Under the pieces are notes generated by a model. It was not told the DNA's origin. It saw only the letters and a list, made by a program, of their open reading frames with translations, and ran no database searches. A DNA stretch of 64,000 nt from DATLGB01 sp963740765 (GTDB taxonomy: Bacteria > Actinomycetota > Thermoleophilia > Solirubrobacterales > Solirubrobacteraceae), in contig CAVUFN010000010.1 in NCBI GenBank assembly GCA_963740765.1, positions 1 through 64,000 of the forward strand, written 5' to 3'. This document shows positions 19,164 through 28,934 of this stretch, in pieces (positions within the stretch are counted from its first letter, which is position 1; each line of letters starts with the position of its first letter). The translations under genes and the position numbers were made by a program.

Positions 19164-20389
19164 ATGAGTGGCGTCCAGTCGCTTCGCGCGCTGGCTGCTC
19201 TGGGAGTGGCCGCTGCCCATGCATGGGGCATCGCGCACGCGTACTCGCCCGAAGTCAGATCGGACGTCTTGGGTCGGCTAATCTTTGGAGGCGGAGCCGG
19301 TGTGTTCCTGTTCGCCTCGCTGTCGGGCTACCTGCTGTTATGGCCGTTCGTGCGGCATACCTTCGGGGAGGGCGCACCGGTCGATCTCCGCACCTACGCC
19401 CGCAATCGGGCGGTCCGGATCCTGTCCCTGTACTACTTCGCGGTGATCCTCTTGCTCATCGTTCAGGAGAGCGGCGGACCTTCGAGCAGTGGTGGCGCTT
19501 CCTGCTCCTGCTGAGAACTTCTCGGAGCAGACCGTCGGGACGGTGGACGGCGCGCTCTGGTCGCTGGTGGTCGAAGTGCACTTCTACGTGCTCCTGCCGT
19601 TCCTGGCTCTCGCAATCGCCCGCATCGCCGGTCGTTCGATCACGCGTGCGACTGTGATCCTGATCGGAACGGGGACCGCGAGCACGGCTGTCTGGTTGTG
19701 GCGCGTGCGACTCGCCCGACGGACCTCACCCACTGTGGCGGCTCAACCTGCCGGCGACCTTCCAGTTCTTCGTGCCCGGGATGCTGTTGGCGCTCCTGCG
19801 ACTCGGGTGGGAGCGGCGGCGACCGAGAGCGCTGAACGGCGCGTGCGGCTCGTCACGCCTCTGGCTGGCGTGTGGCGCCGCGCGCTGGCTCGTGAGCCTC
19901 TACACGATGCGAGCGCTCTGGACACCACCCGCCTCGTTCATGGTGATCGGGGCCTGCGTGCTCCCGCTGCGGGAGAGTCGGGACGGCGGCTGCTCGACTG
20001 GTCGCCGCTCGCGGCCGTGGGCGTCGTCTCCTACTCCCTCTACGTGTGGCACAGCCGCGTGCTTCACCACCTGTCCCAGTGGGATCCATTCCCGGACGGA
20101 TCGGTCGGGCTGCTCGGCAATCGCCCTGCCGCTGGCGATCGCGGTTCTCTCTCACCGGCTCATCGAGCAGCCGTTCCTGCGCTTGAGGCGGCCGTGGAGC
20201 CCGGCGGCTGCCGCCGTCGAGGAGTCGGTAGCGGAGGGTTCGGAACTCGGGCAAAGGCCGACGCTTATCCCCGAGAGGCGGGCTGCAGGGAACATCATGC
20301 CGGTGGTCACGGCGTGGCCGCCTGCGCTCGTGCGCGCCGCAGGTATCCGGCCGCTTCGCCGAGGAGCGTCCGTTCCGCGAGCCATGTGA
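19164..20389 (+). CDS. acyltransferase 3 (OafA-like) membrane protein, multiply frameshifted
   Basis: A clear Shine-Dalgarno AAGGAGGT (19145-19152) precedes the ATG. The protein begins GVQSLRALAALGVAAAHAWG, with the histidine of the acyltransferase-3 family, and later frames supply DGALWSLVVEVHFYVLLPFL and VGVVSYSLYVWHSRVLHHLS. The frame changes at about 19475, 19510, 19720, 19980 and 20120. The C-terminus after HRLIEQPFLRLRRP is uncertain, so the true stop may lie between about 20228 and 20389. It is either a pseudogene or poorly sequenced. It overlaps the flippase gene tail to tail. Confidence 0.65.
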
Positions 20390-21820
20390 AGATCACGACG
20401 GTCCCCACGAACACGATGGCTTCCGCGGCGGCGACGGCGAGCGACCTCGGACCCGATTCGAGCGCGCGAACGCCGAGCAGGAGCAGGACGGCGGGGACCG
20501 TCGGGGCGATGGCGCGGAGCCCGTGGGGGATGATCGCGAAGGCCGGGAACAGCCTCGCGCATGAAGTAGCCGCGCATGACGAGGTTGAGCGAGGTGACGA
20601 TGAGCAGGCCGATCGCGTAGCCGCGCAACCCATCGACGAACACCAGCGGGATCGGACCGACGCCCCAGCCGATCAAGACCGATCCACGCGTACTTGGCGA
20701 TCGGCTGTGTGTCGCCGGTGGCCCGGATGTAGTCGTCCCAGTTGAACGCGATGTGGCCGATCGCCGACGCGATGCCGACCGCCTCGAATACCACCGTCGC
20801 GTACTCCCATTGCGCGCCGAGGAGGTAGTGAACGAGGTCGTCGGCGAACAGCGCGACGCCGATCCCGACCGGGAAGCCCCACATCAGCGCGAGGCGGTTG
20901 GACTTCACGAAGCTCTCGTACAGCAGGTCGGTGCGGTCCTTGACCGCGCAGACCGCCGGATACATCGTGGAGCTCACGATGCCGTCGGCGAACGCGGCGT
21001 AGATGCGGATCGAGTTGGCGAGCGACATCGCTCCGACGCCCGCGAGGCCGACGGCGGACCGCGTCGCGAGCGTCGACGCCCTGCAGCAGGATCATCGAGC
21101 TGAGATTGCGACATCAGGATCGGCGTCGAGAAGCGCACGTACTGGCGAGCCGTGCCGCGGTCGTAGCGCAGGCGCAGCGGATATGGCGAGCGCGGGACGA
21201 TGACGGCCGCGCCCGCCCATGCGCCGGCAGCGCTCCCGATCGCGAACGACCAGTAGCCGGCGCCCGCGATCGCGAGCGCGATCGTCACGAGGACGCCGAC
21301 GATCGGATCGACCGACCCGAGCGTGCGCTGGCGCTTGAAGTCCATGTCGCGCTGGAACGCCCAGATCGGGGTCTGCAGCACGGTCGCGGGCATGCGCCGC
21401 GAGGGTGACGAGCCCGGGGGCGATGATCTCCGGCGCGCGGTAGATGAGCGCGATGACCGGCAGTCGCCGCCATCGAGCAGGACCCAGAACCCGCCCGTCA
21501 GGATCACCTCGAGGGTGAACGCCTTCTGAAAGGCGAGCTCCTCGTCCGGATCGTCCTGCTGGATGTACTTGTCGACGATGCCGACCTGCTTGAGCACGCC
21601 GAGCGTCGTAGTATCCGACGACGATCAGTGCCCAGATCCCGTACTCTGACGGTGCGATGAACGCGGCGACGACGAAGCCGCGTGCGAGCGCCAGCCCCTG
21701 GAGAGCGACGTTGAACGCGGCGTTGATCATCACGCCGCCGGCGGTCAGGGTGCGCAGCGAGCCTCCTGCACGCGCCGCGAGCTTCTTCCGCCGGTTCTCC
21801 GTGGGGGAGGGAGCGCTCAC
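20307..21820 (-). CDS. Wzx-like polysaccharide flippase, multiply frameshifted
   Basis: Fragments in order match a MATE/MOP-type polysaccharide exporter: AFNVALQGLALARGFVVAAF, VIVGVLVTIALAIAGAGYWSF-like segments, MSLANSIRIYAAFADGIVSS, and a C-terminal half ending TWLAERTLLGEAAGYLRR. At least five one-base frame changes (about 21610, 21465, 21400, 21085 and 20690-20560) break it. Such proteins flip lipid-linked repeat units across the membrane. The GTG at 21820 is 19 bp after the methyltransferase stop, in operon order. Its 3' end overlaps the convergent acyltransferase by about 80 bp. Confidence 0.65.
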
Positions 21821-21839
21821 GGACCGGGCCTGGCCACGG

Positions 21840-22556
21840 TCATCGGCCCGGGGCATCGCGGCGTAGGCTCACCAGGCAGTACTGGGTGCCTTCGCCGACA
21901 ATGGTCACCGCCTCGAGTCCTGCTTCGGCGCTGACGTCTCGTAGCCGCTGGAGGTCGACGGCCGACCCTCGCCACGCCGGATCCGCGCCACCCTTGGGGG
22001 CACGCCCGAGCATCGCGGCCAGTCGATAGCGCAGACCCGGGACAGACTCGTGGATCGATGCGTCGTTGGACACCTGGAACGCGGCCCATCCACCCGGCCT
22101 CAGAACACGTCCCATCTCTCTGACGTAGCCATAGGTGATCTCGGGGTCCGGGATGTGTTGGAAGACGACATGGGAGAACACGCCGTCGGCAGATGCGTCG
22201 TCGATGCCCGCGAGCGAGTGCCCGTCGCCCAGCACCCACGTGACCCCAGGAAGGTCGGGGTTGTGCTCGCGCGCCTGTCGAAGCATCTCTCCGGACACGT
22301 CGAGAGCACGCACGGTGCCGGCCCGGTCGGCCAGCACTCGAGTGAGGCGACCAAGACCGCAGCCGATCTCGACGATGTCGTCCTCCGGCTCGATCACGAG
22401 CCCCACGCGATCGACGATCGCGTCGACCGCGTCTACGCCACTCGCCCAGAAGACGTCCAGATCGGGGTCGTCGTAGTCCAGGCGGTTCTCGACGAAGTAC
22501 GCGGCGTTCTCGCGCGCTCGTGCGTCCCAGAACGCGCTCATGTGCTCGTCGGCCAC
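21840..22556 (-). CDS. class I SAM-dependent methyltransferase
   Basis: This intact 238-residue enzyme has motif I as DIVEIGCGLGRLTRVLADRA, motif II LDVSGEMLRQAREHN, and GVFSHVVFQHIPDPE with MGRVLRPGGWAAFQV. This is the Methyltransf_11/25 pattern. It probably methylates a sugar or another small acceptor in the glycan pathway, because it is flanked by a flippase and a sulfotransferase. The specific acceptor is unknown. A paralogue with the same VFQHIPD motif lies at 34217. Confidence 0.85.
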   Translation of the reverse strand: MADEHMSAFWDARARENAAYFVENRLDYDDPDLDVFWASGVDAVDAIVDRVGLVIEPEDDIVEIGCGLGRLTRVLADRAGTVRALDVSGEMLRQAREHNPDLPGVTWVLGDGHSLAGIDDASADGVFSHVVFQHIPDPEITYGYVREMGRVLRPGGWAAFQVSNDASIHESVPGLRYRLAAMLGRAPKGGADPAWRGSAVDLQRLRDVSAEAGLEAVTIVGEGTQYCLVSLRRDAPGR

Positions 22557-22586
22557 GGGCGCAGCCTAACCGTCGTCCCGCTGCGA

Positions 22587-23528
22587 TCAGACCGGCCAAT
22601 GCGCGAACTGGCTCCCCACGAGCGCGCGGAAGCGGACGAGATCCGGAGCGAGGATGTCCGCGAGTCGAGCGTGCGTCTCCCGCTCCAGTGCTGGCCGGAC
22701 CAGCGGGCGAGCGGTGATGCCTCGGATGAGCGAGACGCGCTTGGCCAGATCCGGACGCGATCCGAAGCGTCTCAAAAGCGTGTCGCCGAGCCGGTTGGGG
22801 ACGAGCTTGTGCTCTGCGGTGTTCGTCTCCACCTCGAAGTCCGGCGACCAGAAGTCAGGACCGACATCGAGGAAACTGAAGATCTTGCGGAGGGTCTCCT
22901 TGCGCCGCTCGCGCAGGTCGAGTTGATCGACGACGAGGATGCGCTCGCGACCGAAGGTCTCGGCGTAGCGACCGAGCTGATGCCCGTACCGGCTCCCGGC
23001 GACGTGCGGGTTGAAGGGGTTCTCCGCGTCGGCAAGCGCTTCCTGCAGGCCTCGGAGATCGTTGCGCAACACCTGCTGTTCCGCCCAGTGGGCGACCACG
23101 CGCCGGACGGGGTCAGCGACGAGGTAGATGAAACGGGGCGCGTCGAGCACTGCGGCCATCTGCTCGGGCACCTGCGGGATGAACGGATCCATGCTGTACC
23201 CCGGCGACGACTCCCCGCGCACGGGCAGCCGCTCGTCGAAGTGGTCGGCATAGCTTGGAAGCCGCTCGAGCCACCTCGGGCCGCCGAACAGGTGGAGCTC
23301 TTTCCGGGTAGACATGCTGATCTCCGGATGCCTGGCCAGATAGCCGTGCAGGGCGGACGTCCCGCACTTCCCAGCCCCCACGATGAAGAGATTGGGCAGC
23401 GCGCCCCGACGCCCGTCGGCGACTCTGGTCCTCACGTCGGCTGGGATCGGAGGCGGCGAGAACGGCGTCGGCGTCTCTCCAGGGCGCGCGACTTCGACCG
23501 CGGTGATGGGATGACGGGACCGAGTCAT
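22587..23528 (-). CDS. PAPS-dependent sulfotransferase
   Basis: This intact 313-residue enzyme has the 5'-phosphosulfate loop VGAGKCGTSALHGYLARHPE (Lys54). The 3'-phosphate region is LVADPVRRVVAHWAEQ, and ERILVVDQLDL is typical of the heparan/chondroitin-type Sulfotransfer_1/3 proteins. It would transfer sulfate from PAPS to a sugar hydroxyl or amine. The gene is divergent from a second sulfotransferase that starts 42 bp away. Confidence 0.85.
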   Translation of the reverse strand: MTRSRHPITAVEVARPGETPTPFSPPPIPADVRTRVADGRRGALPNLFIVGAGKCGTSALHGYLARHPEISMSTRKELHLFGGPRWLERLPSYADHFDERLPVRGESSPGYSMDPFIPQVPEQMAAVLDAPRFIYLVADPVRRVVAHWAEQQVLRNDLRGLQEALADAENPFNPHVAGSRYGHQLGRYAETFGRERILVVDQLDLRERRKETLRKIFSFLDVGPDFWSPDFEVETNTAEHKLVPNRLGDTLLRRFGSRPDLAKRVSLIRGITARPLVRPALERETHARLADILAPDLVRFRALVGSQFAHWPV

Positions 23529-23569
23529 GCGCTGCCCGCTTCTAACACACGGGCGTAAGCTTGGCGCCG

Positions 23570-24401
23570 ATGGTCGACGCGCCCGAGTGTTCGTCCGGCG
23601 TGCGCGCTGCGCTTCCGACGTTCTTCATCATCGGCGCGCCCAAGGCGGGGACCACCAGCCTTCACACCTACCTCTCTCGGCATCCGGAGATCGCCATGAC
23701 GAGCATCAAGGAGCCCGGTGCTTCGGGACGCTCAACTGGCGGGAGCGCCTCGCGGAGTATGTCGAGCTGTTCGAGGACGACGCACGTGTCCGAGGGGAGT
23801 CCTCGACTGCATACGCGGCGTATCCATGGCAGCCGGAGGTCCCGGAACGGGTCCGAGCGACCATCCCCGATGCCAAGCTCATCTACCTGGTGCGCGATCC
23901 GATCGCGCGGCTGCTCTCCCACTATGCGCAGAACGTGTGGGACGGCAAGCCCGTTAGCCCGTTCGCCGAGCTCATGGCGGAGCCGAAGACCCGATGAACA
24001 TGCCGGTGTGGTGCAGCCGGTACGCCACGCAGCTGCAGCGGTGGGTCGATTGCTTCAGCAGCGAGAGCGTCCTCGTCCTCGACCAGAGCGACCTCCTCTC
24101 CAACCGCGTCGCGACGATCCAGCGCGCCTGCGCATTCCTGGGCGTCGATGCCGCCTACTCGTCGCCGCAGTGGGAGTCCGTGCACAACGCGGCGTCGGCC
24201 CATCGCCGGCCCCGACCGCTGGCTCGGCACCTGGGTCTCCAGCCGTCCCGGCTCGGACCGCTCGGACGGATGTTCAGCTACGAGATCCCGGCGCCGCGCT
24301 TGACGGAGGCGCAACGGCAACGCGTCGAGCGGATCCTGATCCCGGAGGCACAGCGTCTTCGGGAGATGACCGGTATGGCGTTCGCCGACTGGTCGATCTG
24401 A
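23570..24401 (+). CDS. PAPS-dependent sulfotransferase, two frameshifts
   Basis: The N-terminus reads LPTFFIIGAPKAGTTSLHTY, the phosphosulfate loop. The second frame gives YLVRDPIARLLSHYAQNVWD (3'-phosphate site) and the third ESVLVLDQSDLLSN and the C-terminus ending DWSI. Frame changes near 23718 and 23992 are one base each. Repaired length would be about 277 residues, a little short for the family. If the lesions are real it is a pseudogene. Confidence 0.75.
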
Positions 24402-24413
24402 CGGTGCCCGCCG

Positions 24414-25140
24414 CTACGAGCGGTGAGCGTGATGCACGACGTGGCGGATCTTCCAGCCCGGGTTCGCGCGCATCGTGAAGCGCGTTGACCTCCTCGACGC
24501 GGTCGAAGCCGGCGTGCCAGAGCATCTCCCGCCACGCCTCGCGCGACGGCACCCAGAAGACGACCGCGGCGTCGCGGTTGCCGCGGAAGCGCGCGACCGG
24601 GAACGGGATCAGGTCCGTGACGGGCTCGTACTCCTCCGCGGTGATGAACATCCCGCCGGGCTTGACGAGGTCGGCGATCCGCTCCAGCGCGAGCAGCTGG
24701 TCGCGCAGGTGCAGCAGCACCGATCCGCAGAAGACGAGGTCGAAGGTCCCGAGCTCCTCCGGCGTCGCGTGGTAGACGGACTTGCACGACGCGCTCGACC
24801 TTCGAGCCGAGCAGCTCCTTGGCGAGGCGGAAGCCGGCGCCGCGGACGAGCTCGGGGTTCGGGGTCGCGCCGGCGCGGCGGCCAGTCGAGGTCGTCCTCG
24901 TCGTCGAGGTCGATGCGCGACGACCTCCGCGCCGCGGCGCTCGAACTCGAAGGCCCAGAAGCCGTCCCAGGTGCCGACCTCGAGCACGCGCTTGCCCGCC
25001 AGCGAGTCCGGCAGCCCGTACTCGCCGACGTACTGGCGCATGTCGAAGATGCCCTCCGTGGTGACGCCCGGGAGCTCGAGGGCGTGGTACCAGCCGCTGT
25101 CGCCTGCGCCTGCTCGATCTGATGCCTGCGTAGCCGTCAT
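24414..25140 (-). CDS. CmoB-like/Methyltransf_9 family methyltransferase, frameshifted
   Basis: It begins at the ATG at 25140, overlapping the upstream stop as ATGA. It carries WYHALELPGVTTEGIFDMRQ, then LAGKRVLEVGTWDGFWAFEF (motif I) and TFDLVFCGSVLLHLRDQL. Frame changes near 24905, 24785 and 24480 interrupt it; the correct end, RHVVHHAHRS with TAG at 24414, is in the last frame. Family members of this type act on glycans or tRNA; here the locus argues for a sugar-linked substrate. It is a close paralogue of the gene upstream. Confidence 0.7.
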
Positions 25141-25987
25141 AGACGGCAGCGGCCGGACGCGCACGGCGGCGTGCGGGATGCCGCGCAGGCTGACGATCGA
25201 TCTCCTCGCGACCCTGGGCGCGACCGCAGCCTGCCCGGCAGCTTGCGCCACGGCGTGCGCAGGGTGCGCGCTGACCCGCGCGGGAGGATGTAGACCGGCG
25301 TGGCCTCGAGGATCTCGAAGCCGGCCGACTGCACCATCTGATGGAAGCGCCGCCCGGTTGGGCTGCCACCACCAAGGTCGCTCGATGCCCTCGAGGCGCG
25401 CCGTCGGCGTGCGCGGCCGCGTGAGCGACGGCCACAGGTCGACCGTCTCGGCGATCACCGCCTCGCCGCCGCAGACCGTCGCGCAGCGCGGCCAGCGCGG
25501 CGACCGGGTCGCGCAGGTGCAGCAGCAGGCTGCCGAGGAAGACGAAGTCGAAGCGTGCCGTGCACCTCCGGGTCGAGGTCGTAGACGCTGATGTCGTGCC
25601 GCTCGACGTGGGAGCCCAGCAGGTCGCGCGCGACGCCGAACGCCCCGTCCTCGTCCTTGAACGCCTCCGAGGATCTCCCGGCCGGTGTTCCGCGGCTGCA
25701 TCGCGCATGATCGGCGGCCAGTCCCAGCGGTCCGGGTCGCGCACGTCGATCGCGGTCACCGACGCGGCGCCGCGCTTCTCCATCTCGAACGCCCAGAAGC
25801 CGTCCCAGGTGCCGACGTCGAGGCAGCGCTTGCCCGCCAGCGAGGCCGGCAGCGGCACCTTCGACCACCGTCGGCGCGTGTCGAACCAGCCGGGCGTGAC
25901 GAGCCCGTCGCCGAGGTCGATGGTGTGGTACCACTGGAACTGCTCGACGCGCTCGCGACGTTCGGCTGTGCTGGCGGTCGAACTCAT
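25137..25987 (-). CDS. CmoB-like/Methyltransf_9 family methyltransferase, frameshifted
   Basis: This is the upstream member of the tandem pair. It starts at the ATG at 25987 and reads FQWYHTIDLGDGLVTPGWFD and LAGKRCLDVGTWDGFWAFEM. FDFVFLGSLLLHLRDPVAAL and VIAETVDLWPSLTRP follow in other frames, then MVQSAGFEILEATPVYILPR. Several one-base frame changes lie between about 25700 and 25200. The likely stop is the TGA at 25139-25137 overlapping the next ATG. It and the gene at 24414 share domain order, so they arose by tandem duplication. Confidence 0.68.
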
Positions 25988-26053
25988 GCGGCGAGCGCGG
26001 ACGATAACGGTCCGGCTGGAAGCGAGCGGCACGCAAGTATGCTGCCGCGACAC

Positions 26054-26745
26054 ATGATGCAGCCCGTGCTCGACTTCGCGCGTGACGTCGCCGAGCAGAT
26101 GCCGGTCCCGCCACCGATCCTCGAGGTGGGATCGCGGCCGGCTGAAGGGCAGGAGCATCTCTCGATTCTGCGGGCGCTCTTCCCGGGCGACTATCTGGGC
26201 GTCGACATCCAGGAGGGACCGCAGGTCGATCAGGTCGAGGATGTCCACGCGCTCAGCTTCGAAGACGAGCGCTTCGGGACGGTGCTCGCCCTCGAGACGC
26301 TCGAACACGTCGCCGATCCGATCCGTGCCGTACAGGAGATGCACCGCGTGCTCGCGCCGGGCGGTCTGCTCGCGATCTCATCCCAGATGTTCTTCCCCAT
26401 CCATGCGCACCCATGGGACTTCTGGCGCTTCACGCCGGAGGGGTTCGCAAACCTGCTCAAGGACTTCGAGTCCTCGCTGGTCGTCCCCTTCGGCTTCGAT
26501 CTGATGCCGCAGCACGTCTTCGGCATCGGGATCAAGGGGCCGACTGACGGACCAACGTCGAACGGCTGCCCCGACTGCACAAGTGGGTGCGCGACTGGGG
26601 CTCCGGGCTGCCGGTCGACTTCGGCCCGATCCGCATGACCACGCGCGAGCTGGTGGGCCGGACGGCCGTCGAGGTCCGACGCGAGGCCGAGCGGCGCGCG
26701 CGCGACCGCGCCCACCGCGTTCTCAGGCGCGTAGGACTGCGCTAG
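26054..26745 (+). CDS. SAM-dependent methyltransferase, one frameshift
   Basis: It reads MPVPPPILEVGSRPAEGQEH, GDYLGVDIQEGPQVDQVEDV and VLALETLEHVADPIRAVQEM, with MHRVLAPGGLLAISSQMF, a class I methyltransferase. A one-base frame change near 26545 separates this from the C-terminal part GLPVDFGPIRMTTRELVGRT, which ends in TAG at 26743-26745. That stop overlaps, base for base in part, the stop of the convergent acyltransferase (CTAG). Starts at 26054 or 26057 are both possible. Confidence 0.72.
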
Positions 26746-27341
26746 ACGTCCCAGCGGCGCACCGGGCGGGCCGGCGCCCCGACGACGAGAGTGCGTGGGG
26801 GCACGTCCTCGGTGACGATCGCACCAGCGCCGACGTACGCGAGTTCACCAATCGTGATCCCGGGCTTGATGATCGCGCCGACGCCGACGAAGGCCCGATC
26901 GCCGATGCTGATCGGCTGCGGGTCGGTGAGCGGACGGCGTCCGGGCAGCACCTCCGCGTGGCCCGGCTCGTACTCGACGTCGCTGACGTAGACCCGCTCG
27001 CTGAGGACGACCTGCTCCCCGATCCGGATGGAGCCGAAGCACACGACCTTCACGAATCTTTGGAAGTGGACTTTGTCGGCGAGGTGCAACGACGGTCCGG
27101 GTAAGCCGGAGCGGCGCTGCACCCCAAGCCAGGCGTGTTCGTGAAGGATCACGCCGTCCCCGATCGCGATCAGCTCTGGCGACTCGATCCGTGCCGGGGG
27201 CACGATGACGGAGCCCTCTCCGAACCGCGCGAATGCCCTCGGTGGCGGTGGCGTCATTGCCGCCGCAGTGCTACGCACTAGCCGCCTGGCGCGGCGTCGG
27301 TCGGCGAGGTCAGCGGGGCGAGGTATCCGTCTGGGTCTCAT
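26742..27341 (-). CDS. left-handed beta-helix (hexapeptide) acyltransferase
   Basis: This 199-residue protein has isoleucine-rich hexapeptide repeats such as LIAIGDGVILHEHAWLG, IRIGEQVVLSERVYV and ISIGDRAFVGVGAIIKPGI, ending VVGAPARPVRRW. This is the fold of WbbJ/maltose O-acetyltransferase-type enzymes, which use acetyl-CoA to acylate sugars. The start overlaps the stop of the upstream paralogue by 4 nt. It probably O-acetylates a sugar of the glycan. Confidence 0.85.
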   Translation of the reverse strand: MRPRRIPRPADLADRRRARRLVRSTAAAMTPPPPRAFARFGEGSVIVPPARIESPELIAIGDGVILHEHAWLGVQRRSGLPGPSLHLADKVHFQRFVKVVCFGSIRIGEQVVLSERVYVSDVEYEPGHAEVLPGRRPLTDPQPISIGDRAFVGVGAIIKPGITIGELAYVGAGAIVTEDVPPRTLVVGAPARPVRRWDV

Positions 27342-27961
27342 CCGGGGGCGTTGGCTGTCACCGGTTGCGCTGGCACGCCCGCGAACACGGCCCCTGCTGG
27401 CACGTTCTGCGTCACCACTGAATGATGCTCGATCTGGGCACCCGGACCGATCGTGACGCCTGGGACGACAATCACGTGGCTCAGCAGCACAGCCCCGCGC
27501 CCAATCAGAACGTCTCGTGGACGCGTGAGACTGGGCATCCGCAATTCGACCTCGAACGGATGGAAGGTGTCTCCGATCTGCACGAAATCGCCGATGATCG
27601 CCCCGCGTTTGATCGTGGTGCGGCCAGCGATCGACAGTTGACAGCTGCGCCCAATGCGAACGTCATCCTCGATGGTCAGGCGCGTGTCGACATCATGGAA
27701 CGGCCTGACTACCGAGAACCAGCAGTTCTCGTGAATCAGGACTCGATCGCCGATTGCGATTAGGTGGGGGTTGTCGACCCGCGCAGGGGTTACGACCAAG
27801 GACTCACCGAACGCGGCCCACCGCTCTGGTGGCGGCGGCACGCAGATTGTCTCGACCGTCCGTCTCAGCCGTCGAGCGAGACGGCGATCGTTCAAGCGTC
27901 GATGCAGGCCACGTGCGAGATGTGGGATCGCGCCAACGCTCGCGGCTGGGTCATTCCGCAT
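27338..27961 (-). CDS. left-handed beta-helix (hexapeptide) acyltransferase
   Basis: This 207-residue paralogue of the downstream gene has the same arrangement: a basic N-terminal helix (RRLNDRRLARRLRRTVETIC), PPPERWAAFGESLVVTPARV, then hexapeptide turns (LIAIGDRVLIHENCWF, RGAIIGDFVQIGDTF, IVVPGVTIGPGAQI) and the closing AGVPAQPV. It is likely an O-acetyltransferase for surface sugars. The two copies are coupled by a 4-nt overlap. Confidence 0.85.
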   Translation of the reverse strand: MRNDPAASVGAIPHLARGLHRRLNDRRLARRLRRTVETICVPPPPERWAAFGESLVVTPARVDNPHLIAIGDRVLIHENCWFSVVRPFHDVDTRLTIEDDVRIGRSCQLSIAGRTTIKRGAIIGDFVQIGDTFHPFEVELRMPSLTRPRDVLIGRGAVLLSHVIVVPGVTIGPGAQIEHHSVVTQNVPAGAVFAGVPAQPVTANAPG

Positions 27962-27982
27962 TAGGGCGAGCCTACCGAGCGG

Positions 27983-28924
27983 TCACTCGTACCCGAGCGC
28001 ATTCAACGCCGGTCCCATGACCCGCTCCAAGAGTGCCTGTTCCTCGCCATCGAGGTTCTCCTTCCACTTGCCAGGAGCGGCCGCGCGGACGAATTTGCCG
28101 CGACCCTTCAGATGGTCCGGCACGTTCTCGTAGCTGAGTCGATCGGCGATCGCAGTGGTGGCGTCGGCGGCCACCTCACGGCCAAGCCATGCGTGTAAGC
28201 GGTCAAGCTCAGCCGGCGTGTCGGCTCGGAGTTGCTCGTAGTGCACCATCAGGCGCCTGTCGGTCGGCAGCGCGTCGTACGCGGCGCGTGCGCTTTCCGT
28301 GCGCCGCAGCCAGCGATACGCCTGGTCCTCGACGAAGCGCAGGCGCTCAGGCCGACTCATGTTCCACGTTGCACCGTGTTCTTCCATCCACCCACCGGGC
28401 AACGTTCCATCTAGCATCGAGTCGACGACGTCGCGGCCGTCTCGGACGACCCACATCAGGCGGCTCTCCGGGAGCACATCGAGTAGGAGGCCTGTGACCT
28501 GTGAACCGTTCGGTTCCTTCACGAGACAGACGGTGTCTTCGTTGCGCTGAGCCCTCGCCTGAGCCATGAAGCGCTGCATAATCAGCGATCGAAGCTGAGG
28601 CTTCCACGTGGATGCGTAACGTTCGGAGAAGAAGTAGTCGGGCTCGTCCGCACGCACCTCAGTCATGAGCGAGCGGTGAGCTGGGAAGTTCCGAGCGGGC
28701 GAGCCGTAGAACTCATGGAGGAAGAGTCCGAGGTGCACGCCGATCCCCGGCTCGTCGATCATCATGTGCCCAGGCTGGGCGGCGAGCAGGTTGACGAGCC
28801 AGGTCGTGCCCGTACGCGGCGAACCGACCATCCAAACGATTTGGCGCTCGAAGCGCTCGGCCTCCTGATCCGCGCGGATTCGGGCCACCGCGGCGCGTAG
28901 AGCGCTGATCCCGACGCCGGCCAC
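27983..28924 (-). CDS. PAPS-dependent sulfotransferase
   Basis: This intact protein of about 313 residues has the canonical phosphosulfate loop VWMVGSPRTGTTWLVNLLAA and a 3'-phosphate motif WVVRDGRDVVDSMLDG. It differs in type from the other three sulfotransferases, whose loops read GAxKxGT. The GTG at 28924 is chosen because it lies 10 bp after the upstream stop; the open frame itself extends further. It would sulfate a saccharide or other acceptor using PAPS. Confidence 0.85.
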   Translation of the reverse strand: MAGVGISALRAAVARIRADQEAERFERQIVWMVGSPRTGTTWLVNLLAAQPGHMMIDEPGIGVHLGLFLHEFYGSPARNFPAHRSLMTEVRADEPDYFFSERYASTWKPQLRSLIMQRFMAQARAQRNEDTVCLVKEPNGSQVTGLLLDVLPESRLMWVVRDGRDVVDSMLDGTLPGGWMEEHGATWNMSRPERLRFVEDQAYRWLRRTESARAAYDALPTDRRLMVHYEQLRADTPAELDRLHAWLGREVAADATTAIADRLSYENVPDHLKGRGKFVRAAAPGKWKENLDGEEQALLERVMGPALNALGYE

Positions 28925-28934
28925 GAGAGTGACC

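Noticed and set aside
24274..25701. Apparent 475-residue fusion of the two CmoB-like methyltransferases
   Set aside because: The ATGA overlap at 25140-25137 gives separate genes in a normal arrangement; the fused frame results from a frameshift in the upstream gene.
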